In this document: positions 8,629 to 15,377 of the stretch, piece after piece
Layout of the letters: each line of letters opens with the position of its first letter
Position numbering within the stretch: position 1 is the first letter of the stretch
NCBI GenBank assembly: GCA_002391105.1
Contig: DGRT01000049.1
Location: forward strand, 1-27,466
From: Lachnospiraceae bacterium UBA4381
GTDB taxonomy: Bacteria > Bacillota > Clostridia > Lachnospirales > Lachnospiraceae
DNA length: 27,466 nucleotides
Direction of reading: 5' to 3'
Translations under genes and position numbers: made by a program
Notes under the pieces: model-generated
What the model saw: the letters and a program-made list of their open reading frames with translations, nothing else
Databases searched by the model: none
What the model was told of the DNA's origin: nothing

Positions 8629-8897
8629 CACCTGAAAGCGCAGCTTCAAAACAATATCGGGAACAGCTTTTCTTATGTCCGGAATATTCCACAATCTCTG
8701 TAATTTATATAACATTTAGCGTAAAAAGTCCACTATTATTTTTAGATTTATGTTAACTAGCATACTGTTTCGTAATTAGCTGTGCATTTTACCGTCAGCC
8801 TTCACAATTACTTCACAAATGCTTCATAATACACTTTTAAGCCCGTATCATATACAGCTTGTTTTATATAAGCATAAAAAGTCTGATATATGATGCG
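8629..8897. other. intergenic region with three 11-bp-spaced TTCA(C/T)A boxes
   Basis: No gene was found here. On the plus strand TTCACA (8801-8806), TTCACA (8812-8817) and TTCATA (8823-8828) recur exactly every 11 bp, matching the shape of the Bacillus PhoP box (TT-A-C-A repeats with 5-nt spacers). A -10-like TATCAT lies about 18 bp beyond on the plus strand. An imperfect inverted repeat, ATCATATA (8847-8854) and TATATGAT (8887-8894), lies just past the 3' end of the sensor gene and might help end that transcript. Confidence 0.4.
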
Positions 8898-10367
8898 CTA
8901 CCTTGGAATCATGATGGAAAGGGCAAAGCTGTTATCCTCTGACTCTGCCTTAAGAAGCCCGTCATATTCCTCTACTGTACCTGCAATATTTCTAAGTCCA
9001 AAGCCGTGATGCTCCTTATCCTTCTTAGAGGTATAACCGGCAGTCATAAACAGCTTTTCCACATCCACCTTCTGCACGGCACTGTTGGCAATCTTTATAA
9101 TGAAGAATTTTTCAGTACGCTTTATCTTCATATTTACCCACGGCTCTGTAACCTGTGATGCAGCCTCTATTGCATTATCAAGCGCATTTGCAAATATACT
9201 GCACACATCCATAGGCTTCATATGCAGTCCGCCATCAATAACTCCATCCAACGAAAAGTCCATTCCCAGCTCACGCATCTTGTCCGCCTTCATGGAAACT
9301 ATACAGTCCAGCATCTCATCACCTGTAATAATAGAAGGAGACAGCGCTTTTACACTTCCCAGCAGCTCTTTCAGATGTTCTCCTGCTCCATCAACATTTC
9401 CCTCCTCCAGCATCATACTGGTAAGTGACAGATTATTGATTATATCATGCCGAAAGGCTCTTGTTTCCGTCTGCGTTCTCTTATATTGTTCTATATATTC
9501 CAGCTCTGCTGTAAGATAGTTTTCCTGATACTCATTTTTCTCTTTCATGGATCTGCCCGAAACAAGCATTACAAGCAGTACCGGCGCAAGTATTCCCAGA
9601 AGTATAATTATTATCGCAAATACAAAGCTAAGGAGTTCGTACTGACCACTTACATCTTCACTATAAAACGGAACGGATGGAATTGTAAAAAACAATATAA
9701 GCCATACTATAAACAGTACCCTGTCCCGGATCTTAAGCACATAATACCTTTTCTTTTTATAATATCCAAAATAGAGTATTACAAGCAATATGATACTGAT
9801 CGCGGATACCGTAATAATCAATAGGGCATTAAATCGTCCTACTTCTTTGCCTCCAAGCTCCGTGGTGACAACCTCCAGCACGTCAAAGCTGCCGCCCCTA
9901 AAAAACACATATGCATATCGTATGGTATTATTTACATATGAATAAAAAAGATATAGACATATGGTTGATTCAACTGCTCTTAAGAATCTGTGTTCCTTAT
10001 GTATTATCAGATAGAATACAAATGCATAAACAAAAACCATAGCATTTAGAAATATATTCATGAACAAAACTGCGACATAATAATTGGCAGTATCAGGATC
10101 ATTTAAACCAACCGTGTCTGTCGTTGACATATTATTGATATATTCTACCGCCTCAGGAAAAAAGAACGCCAGAATATAATCTGCGGTAAATAAATATATA
10201 AGCTGGAGTGCAAGTACTCCAAGTGTTGCGATTATCATCTTCCTGGATATAACCACATATCTACCCAGAAAACAAACTGATATCATGGCAATTATCAGCA
10301 TTATCATCATAAAATTCATGTCTGATAAAACCATTGTTACTATATTAATAACTACGTCTTTATTCAT
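8898..10367 (-). CDS. AgrC-like GHKL sensor histidine kinase
   Basis: 489 residues. The N-terminal half holds six or seven transmembrane segments (about 17-38, 44-66, 98-122, 133-155, 181-203, 217-236, 246-270). A short coiled coil (about 275-300) leads to the phosphoacceptor H307 in FRHDIINNL. The GHKL ATPase domain has the N box NALDNAIEAA (394-403) and a G box GFGLRNI (455-461). This is the AgrC/ComD/VirS type that usually senses peptides. It is cotranscribed with a LytTR regulator 84 nt upstream. No agrB or agrD was found nearby, so the ligand is unknown. Confidence 0.9.
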   Translation of the reverse strand: MNKDVVINIVTMVLSDMNFMMIMLIIAMISVCFLGRYVVISRKMIIATLGVLALQLIYLFTADYILAFFFPEAVEYINNMSTTDTVGLNDPDTANYYVAVLFMNIFLNAMVFVYAFVFYLIIHKEHRFLRAVESTICLYLFYSYVNNTIRYAYVFFRGGSFDVLEVVTTELGGKEVGRFNALLIITVSAISIILLVILYFGYYKKKRYYVLKIRDRVLFIVWLILFFTIPSVPFYSEDVSGQYELLSFVFAIIIILLGILAPVLLVMLVSGRSMKEKNEYQENYLTAELEYIEQYKRTQTETRAFRHDIINNLSLTSMMLEEGNVDGAGEHLKELLGSVKALSPSIITGDEMLDCIVSMKADKMRELGMDFSLDGVIDGGLHMKPMDVCSIFANALDNAIEAASQVTEPWVNMKIKRTEKFFIIKIANSAVQKVDVEKLFMTAGYTSKKDKEHHGFGLRNIAGTVEEYDGLLKAESEDNSFALSIMIPR

Positions 10368-10451
10368 TATTTTATTCCATCAGGCGAGATGCTTTCCCCT
10401 CCTGTTTTCCCCTGTCATTATTCATACAGTCATTAGTTCATTGTTTCTTAA

Positions 10452-11162
10452 CTAGAATGCCGAGTCCTCCACATATGAATATAAGGCTTCCTTCAGTGTT
10501 TTCACATTGGATCTGCTGACCGGAAGGCTTACCTCGCCATCAGGTGTCTCCATTAATACTTCGCTTTTGACCAGCTTTTTTACCTTGGCAAGAGATATAA
10601 GATAGCCCCTGTGTGTACGGAAGAAACCATCGCCCTTCAGTTCATTTTCAAAGTCCCCTATATTATATCTTATCAGATGTTCACCATCGGTAGCGTAGAT
10701 CATTACATACTGATTCTGTGCTTCAAAATATATTATATCCGATACATTTATCAGTACCTCCTCACCATCTTCCTTGATGAGAAGCTGTCTTTTCGTACTG
10801 TTTTTGTCCATAACAAATCTCAGTACCTCACGAAGCTTATCCTCCTTCACCGGCTTTGTCAGATATCTGAGTGCATTTACCTCATATCCCTCCAGAGCAT
10901 ACTCCACATGCCCCGTCAGGAATACTATATAGATACTATCAGTTCTTTCCCTCAGCTTTTTCGCAAGAGTTATACCATCCATTGCCGGCATTTCTATATC
11001 CAGAAACAGTACATCATAAGGATTTCTGTCAAATGCCTCAAGAAGCTTTCTTCCATCTGAAAATGCATCAACCGTTACATCCAGACTTCCAGCCATTTTA
11101 TCTATAATATCTCTCGCCTGAGTACGAAACTTTTCTTCATCATCACAAACTGCTATTCTCAT
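10452..11162 (-). CDS. LytTR-family response regulator (AgrA-like)
   Basis: 236 residues. The receiver domain (about 1-120) has C6-DDEE, phosphoacceptor D55 in VLFLDIEMPAMDG and K103 in YLTKPV. The LytTR DNA-binding domain (about 130-232) includes YFEAQNQYVMIY and FFRTHRGYLISL. LytTR proteins bind short direct repeats one to two helical turns apart. AGGGAGGAA precedes the ATG. The kinase gene follows on the same strand. The region upstream (11180-11301) is almost entirely filled by three copies of a palindromic repeat, so its promoter must lie within or beyond these. Confidence 0.93.
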   Translation of the reverse strand: MRIAVCDDEEKFRTQARDIIDKMAGSLDVTVDAFSDGRKLLEAFDRNPYDVLFLDIEMPAMDGITLAKKLRERTDSIYIVFLTGHVEYALEGYEVNALRYLTKPVKEDKLREVLRFVMDKNSTKRQLLIKEDGEEVLINVSDIIYFEAQNQYVMIYATDGEHLIRYNIGDFENELKGDGFFRTHRGYLISLAKVKKLVKSEVLMETPDGEVSLPVSRSNVKTLKEALYSYVEDSAF

Positions 11163-11179
11163 ATTTCCTCCCTATTCTT

Positions 11180-11301
11180 GTGACAAGGGGACAGGCACCT
11201 TGTCACATTTTGTGACAGGGGGACAGGCACCTTGTCACATCACCCATGTCATCTTGGTGACAGGGGGACAGGCACTTTGTCACATCACCCATGTCATCTT
11301 G
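11180..11301. repeat. palindromic repeat cluster A, three copies
   Basis: Copies at 11180-11207, 11212-11239 and 11257-11284 each read GTGACA(A/G)G, a core GGGGACAGGCAC and (C/T)TTGTCACA. Copy 1 has perfect 9-bp arms, GTGACAAGG/CCTTGTCAC, so each unit can fold as a hairpin. Copies 2 and 3 are each followed by the same 17-bp segment TCACCCATGTCATCTTG, giving a 45-bp tandem unit. The cluster fills the gap between the rimI-like stop and the LytTR regulator start. Confidence 0.95.
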
Positions 11302-11318
11302 TCACTTTGATACTTATG

Positions 11319-11735
11319 TCACAGTATCTGCTTCTGAAATATCAACGCATCATCATCCGGATTACGGTAATAATTCTTTCTAATAAATATATCCTTGAAG
11401 CCATGCTTCTTATATAATCTGATTGCTGAAACATTGTGTGCTCTGACCTCCAGCATAACCCGATTTGTTCCTGCTGAGTGAAGCTCTTCGATCATATCAC
11501 TTATCAGCCTGTCGCCAATTCCCTGTCGACGGAAGCTTTTATCAACAGCTATCCTTTGAAGCTCGGCATCCCCCTGAATATCTGAATAAATTATATATCC
11601 AACGACTCTGCCCCCCTGCTTTTCAATCAACAGATGATTATAATCATATTCAAATGTATCCTTAAGCATGCTCTCGCTCCATGCATCCGAAAAGCAGAGC
11701 GCTTCCAGCCGTGCTATATCTGATAATTCCTTCAT
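11319..11735 (-). CDS. rimI: ribosomal-protein-alanine N-acetyltransferase (RimI-like GNAT)
   Basis: 138-residue GNAT protein with the acetyl-CoA loop RRQGIGDRLI and the C-terminal LYKKHGFKDIFIRKNYYRNPDDDALIF segment typical of RimI. RimI acetylates the N-terminal Ala of ribosomal protein S18 in E. coli; in Firmicutes the gene commonly travels with tsaB and tsaE. I chose the ATG at 11735 over the adjacent in-frame TTG at 11738 because AAGGAAG is 5 nt from the ATG but too close to the TTG. tsaB lies upstream on the same strand, separated by a hairpin repeat. Confidence 0.85.
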   Translation of the reverse strand: MKELSDIARLEALCFSDAWSESMLKDTFEYDYNHLLIEKQGGRVVGYIIYSDIQGDAELQRIAVDKSFRRQGIGDRLISDMIEELHSAGTNRVMLEVRAHNVSAIRLYKKHGFKDIFIRKNYYRNPDDDALIFQKQIL

Positions 11736-11790
11736 CAAGTCTTCCTTACTATAATATAATTATCTACATAAAGAGATAATTACTTTTTCA

Positions 11791-11868
11791 TGTCATTCCG
11801 AAAGATTTATCCCGAAGAATCTTTTATCTTCAAACACAAAAAGATTCTTCGCTGTGCTCAGAATGACA
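11791..11868. repeat. hairpin MITE-like element, copy 1
   Basis: Outer arms TGTCATTC (11791-11798) and GAATGACA (11861-11868) and inner arms CGAAGAATCTTTT (11813-11825) and AAAAGATTCTTCG (11839-11851) form a long interrupted hairpin of about 78 bp. It sits between tsaB and rimI. Elements with a GTCATTCTGAGC...CGAAGAATCT signature are scattered through many bacterial genomes. A diverged second copy lies at 15231-15312. Confidence 0.8.
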
Positions 11869-11900
11869 CTAGCTAACATTTCTATCTTTTTTATGATTTA

Positions 11901-12641
11901 TTATTCTCCTGACTGTTCACTCTTAACTCTCTCCGCCTGGGATTTTCTAAGATAAACCGGCGCAAAGTCATCTGCATCAACAAACTTTCTTTCCTTATAA
12001 AGTATCCCTCCATATGCTGCTACCGATGCAGCTCTCTGACGATTCATATTTGCCGGAGCCATCTTACAAGGAATCTTGATTTCGTCCCAGATAATACTCT
12101 CATATATAGGTACACCATCCCCAAGAAACGTCACAGAGAGTGGTGTCACTTCCGCTCCTGTCTTGAAAGGTCTTTCCTCTGCATACTTATTTATCCGATC
12201 TATCAGCTCATGAATATCCATCGGCTCCTGATCTCGGATAACTTCTATATTACCAAGGACCTTATAAACACCTGTATAAACCTGATTTCTTCTGGCATCG
12301 ATAATAGGACACACCAAGCCTTCAGCTCCCCACATATTATATGCAAGTCCCTCACAGGTATTTACTGGGATGATTGGCTTCTCAATCGACATCGCAAGTC
12401 CTTTGGCAGTTGCCGCACCTATCCTAAGTCCCGTAAAAGAGCCCGGACCAGCAGCTATAGCAATAGCGTCAATATCCTCCAGCTTAGTCTCCGAGCTTTT
12501 CATTATCTCATCAATCATAGGAAGAAGAGTCTCCGAATGAGTCTTCTTATGATTCATAGTATATTCTGCAATAATAACTTCATCCTGCACAACGGCCACC
12601 GAAGCCACCATACCTGAGCTGTCTATACCAAGTATCTTCAA
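11901..12641 (-). CDS. tsaB: tRNA threonylcarbamoyladenosine biosynthesis protein TsaB
   Basis: 246-residue ASKHA-fold pseudo-protease that scaffolds TsaD and TsaE in making the t6A37 modification of ANN-decoding tRNAs. The N-terminus MKILGIDSSG, the HSETLLPMIDEIM segment and the AIAAGPGSFTGLRIG motif (about 62-76) are diagnostic. The tail continues past the core to YLRKSQAERVK, as in Firmicutes homologues. rimI follows downstream. Its partner tsaE is on the same strand but about 8 kb upstream (20569-21000), so the usual tsaE-tsaB-rimI cluster is interrupted here. Confidence 0.95.
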   Translation of the reverse strand: MKILGIDSSGMVASVAVVQDEVIIAEYTMNHKKTHSETLLPMIDEIMKSSETKLEDIDAIAIAAGPGSFTGLRIGAATAKGLAMSIEKPIIPVNTCEGLAYNMWGAEGLVCPIIDARRNQVYTGVYKVLGNIEVIRDQEPMDIHELIDRINKYAEERPFKTGAEVTPLSVTFLGDGVPIYESIIWDEIKIPCKMAPANMNRQRAASVAAYGGILYKERKFVDADDFAPVYLRKSQAERVKSEQSGE

Positions 12642-12753
12642 ATCCAGTCACCTCTATAATAATAGTATTATTTTTCAATAAACAATTAAACTGAAGTGTA
12701 TCACATAAATAGCCCAGTGTCACTTATTAGTATTCAATCTATTATTAAGAAAA

Positions 12754-12891
12754 TCAAAAGTTTAAAGTCACAATTGCTTTAGCTGCAGGTATAATATCAG
12801 GAAATTCAGTATGTGGGAGACCTGCCATTATACAGTCAAGGCTGAAATCACTTAATATCCGCAGTGCTTCATAATATTCAGTATCGTTAAG
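12754..12891 (-). pseudogene. C-terminal remnant of an unrecognised gene
   Basis: An open frame of 45 codons ending in TGA reads in protein-like fashion (EYYEALRILSDFSLDCIMAG, then PHTEFPDIIPAAKAIV). It has no start codon or ribosome binding site and is cut by a TAA at its upstream end. It lies between tsaB and the terminator at 12904. It looks like the 3' end of a deleted gene. I could not name the family. The rest of 12642-13000 holds only this remnant and the terminator. Confidence 0.4.
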
Positions 12892-12903
12892 TTAAGAATC
12901 AAA

Positions 12904-12944
12904 AAAGAAATCACTCAAACAAATAACGTTTGAGCGATTTCTTT
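12904..12944 (-). terminator. intrinsic terminator of the GW-repeat protein gene
   Basis: AAAGAAATC-a-CTCAAAC (12904-12920) and GTTTGAG-c-GATTTCTTT (12928-12944) form a 16-bp stem with one mismatch and a 7-nt loop. On the minus strand the stem runs into a T run (rc of the A run from 12899). It is 57 nt past the stop at 13001. Confidence 0.88.
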
Positions 12945-13000
12945 ATAAGCTCGGGATCACTCCCTAACTTTACTATCAAGAAATATTACCTTTTGTTATT

Positions 13001-14761
13001 TCAAGGTGAAACACCATCGGCACCTATCCAGTAGCCATCAACATACTGGCTTGTAACCATATATCCATCACTTCCAAAGTAATACCAGCTGCCGTTGATC
13101 TTGAGCCACTGGGAGGATGGCCACCAGCCGGAGATATCTTCTACCCACCAGCCTGTGGAATTACTCTTCCAGCTAAGCTGATACTTATCGTCCCAAGTTC
13201 CATCATCATTTAACCAGTATCCGTTATAGTATTCGCCTGAAGCCATATATCCATCCGGTTTGAAATAATACCAGTCTCCATCGATTTTCCACCAGGAATC
13301 CTGTGGATACCAGCCTGCTGTGTCCTCTGCCCACCAGCCTGTGGAGTTACTCTTCCAGGTTAACTCACCTTCGTAATCATTTACACCATTCTCGTTGTAC
13401 CACTTGCCATTAACCCATTCATTTGAATATGTTGTGGCATTTCCTGCGGAACCACCACCTTGGGATGTACCGCCTGAACCTTCGCCACTGCCGGAACCGC
13501 CTTGCTGTCCACCACTGCCAGAGCCACCCTGCTGTTCAGAACCCTGACCCTCTGGGAAGATTGCCTTGTAGTCCTCCAGTGATATTTCCTGAGCCATTGA
13601 AACATATCCACATACAGAACATACATCCTGGAATTCACCCTTTTCAGTTTCTGTAGGCATCTTCGTAACCTTACGTTCGATAATATGATCAGCCTTATCC
13701 AAATCTCTCGCTTCACAAGATTTGCATTCTCTGTAATGATAACTATCGGTATACTTCCATTCGGTATATTCGTGCTCATGAGGAGCACCATCCTTTGATA
13801 CTATATAAAGTGTATAGCATCCAAATGTATCATTTGAGCGTTCTTCATTCTTAGTAAAGCCAAGGATTTCCCATTCAGTTGTATGATTAATCTTCTTTTT
13901 TCCATATGGCTCAACCAGATCCGTTGGAAATTCCAGAAGATTCGTTGATGTAGGTGTATTATTAATGATTAATTCCTTATGAATATAAGTTACCGTTCCG
14001 TCAGTAACAGGCAGTTCACTGCTTGTCATAGTTTCTTCATTATATTGATAATAGTAGACACCTTCATCCTTCCATTTCTTTGCCTGTTCGCGATCTTCCG
14101 AACTAAAGAAAACAACATCCAGTACATAGTCTTCTATCTTGTTACCAGTTACTTCATTAATGTAATCAGCTGTGAGCTGTTCAATACTTCCTGAATCACA
14201 GGTTATGCTAACCGTATTCGTAAATGGAATATTGTTCTCAAGATAATACTTATATATGGATAATTCACATACAGGCATAAGTGTGAGCCCTGCTGCTGTA
14301 ATTCCACTATTTCCCGCTTCTCCACTTACCCATGTTGGTTCCTCATATTCTACAACAACACTGTCAAAAGGAATCGTATAATTGGTTTCACTTACCTGTT
14401 CCCATATTTCACCATTTTTTTCGCCCGCATCATTATAAGTGAAATCTGTCCGTTTCATCTCTCTGCTAGCTTCACCAAATAGCTCCTCCAGATGCTCTAA
14501 TCCACAATATCCTATGGACAATGCATCATAATACTTAACCTTATAGTCATAGCCAGCTGGTTTATGCCAGTACTCCCAACGATTCTTTATTACTGTACCC
14601 TTTCGTAATATATCACCCTTATTAAATTGATATCCCAGCGTCCACTCTATCACTTCGCCCTCAGCATTTGACTCAATAACCGAAGCTGGCACGTTGAAAA
14701 ATGTAAGGATCAGCATAGCCGTCATCAGGATACTGATAACTCTTCCTTTATTTCTTTTCAT
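13001..14761 (-). CDS. secreted protein with GW-type cell-wall-binding repeats
   Basis: 586 residues from the ATG at 14761, chosen because AGGAGG is 7 nt upstream; two earlier in-frame ATGs (14767, 14797) are too close to or upstream of it. A signal peptide (about 1-34) precedes a large unassigned extracellular region. A cysteine-pair segment follows (ECKSCEARD and CSVCGYV, a possible metal ribbon common in clostridial adhesins). After a Gly/Ser/Gln-rich linker (about 13440-13550) come C-terminal aromatic repeats of the choline-binding/CW_binding type (SNSTGWW, GDWYYFKPDGYM, GSWYYFGSDGYM), at about 13003-13430. It is probably surface-attached. Ligand and function are unknown. Confidence 0.82.
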   Translation of the reverse strand: MKRNKGRVISILMTAMLILTFFNVPASVIESNAEGEVIEWTLGYQFNKGDILRKGTVIKNRWEYWHKPAGYDYKVKYYDALSIGYCGLEHLEELFGEASREMKRTDFTYNDAGEKNGEIWEQVSETNYTIPFDSVVVEYEEPTWVSGEAGNSGITAAGLTLMPVCELSIYKYYLENNIPFTNTVSITCDSGSIEQLTADYINEVTGNKIEDYVLDVVFFSSEDREQAKKWKDEGVYYYQYNEETMTSSELPVTDGTVTYIHKELIINNTPTSTNLLEFPTDLVEPYGKKKINHTTEWEILGFTKNEERSNDTFGCYTLYIVSKDGAPHEHEYTEWKYTDSYHYRECKSCEARDLDKADHIIERKVTKMPTETEKGEFQDVCSVCGYVSMAQEISLEDYKAIFPEGQGSEQQGGSGSGGQQGGSGSGEGSGGTSQGGGSAGNATTYSNEWVNGKWYNENGVNDYEGELTWKSNSTGWWAEDTAGWYPQDSWWKIDGDWYYFKPDGYMASGEYYNGYWLNDDGTWDDKYQLSWKSNSTGWWVEDISGWWPSSQWLKINGSWYYFGSDGYMVTSQYVDGYWIGADGVSP

Positions 14762-14806
14762 CCGCATTCCTCCTCGTATAATATCTTTTAGATACAATAA
14801 ATGTAC

Positions 14807-14975
14807 CTAATTACAAACTCCATCAGCCCCAATCCAGTATCCATCAACATACTGATTTGTAACCATATATCCGTTTTCGTTGAAGTAGTACCATTTTCCA
14901 CCAAGAATGTTGGCAGAAAGTTTGGATTTTATTTAAGTTTGGATTTCTAATTTTGTGATTTTCTCTACTCCCCAT
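14807..14975 (-). pseudogene. frameshifted remnant of a second GW-repeat protein
   Basis: Reading minus, an intact AGGAGGT site and ATG (14975) open a short frame (MGSRENHKIRNP). About 55 bp later a different frame encodes GGKWYYFNENGYMVTNQYVD and GYWIGADGV before a TAG at 14809-14807. That second part nearly duplicates the last 30 residues of the adjacent gene (GSWYYFGSDGYMVTSQYVD, GYWIGADGV). Start and end are therefore in different frames and the middle is missing. It is a deleted, frameshifted paralogue lying directly upstream of the intact gene. Confidence 0.7.
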
Positions 14976-15112
14976 AAAATACCTCCTGTTATTTTGTAAT
15001 GTCGTATCTCTTATATCTGCGGATTGCGTAAAATAACCAACAAATATATAAAAATTATATATTTTCTCAGCTTTATAGTGTAGGTGACATATGTCTCTTT
15101 TCACTAAAAGAC

Positions 15113-15129
15113 TGTCGTATATTACGACA
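15113..15129. promoter_or_regulatory. operator-like palindrome TGTCGTA-N3-TACGACA
   Basis: A perfect 7-bp inverted repeat with 3-bp centre lies in the intergenic region between the - strand GW-protein remnant and the + strand MFS-HTH regulator. A half site with the same TGTCGTAT lies at 15000-15007, and a 10-bp palindrome GACATATGTC is at 15086-15095. Position and symmetry suggest regulator binding. No direct evidence. Confidence 0.4.
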
Positions 15130-15230
15130 TTTTGAGATTTATATGGTTTTCAAGTTCAAATTAATGCTTTATACTCAATATTACATATTAGAAGCCATTG
15201 GAACTTATAGTAACTTATTAGAACTCCCCA

Positions 15231-15312
15231 CATGTCATCCCAAGCAAAGCAAAGAATCTCTCTATATTTCAGAGGAAAAGATTCTTCGGGCTAATAAACT
15301 CATAATGACATG
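15231..15312. repeat. hairpin MITE-like element, copy 2
   Basis: Outer arms CATGTCAT (15231-15238) and ATGACATG (15305-15312) and inner arms AAGAATCT (15252-15259) and AGATTCTT (15279-15286) give an interrupted hairpin like that at 11791-11868. Both share AAAAGATTCTTCG and the GTCAT ends. It lies 65 nt before the start of the MFS-HTH gene and may displace or include its promoter. Apart from the remnant, palindrome and this element, 14976-15377 shows no gene. Confidence 0.75.
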
Positions 15313-15377
15313 GTAAAAGTTGAAATATATATGGGATGTTTGGTAATATAGAAATGTATTACATTCAGAGGTATGTT

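Noticed and set aside
14844..15104. 86-residue ORF on the minus strand as an intact gene
   Set aside because: Its 3' half is a frameshifted reading of GW-repeat coding sequence; treated as part of a pseudogene instead.
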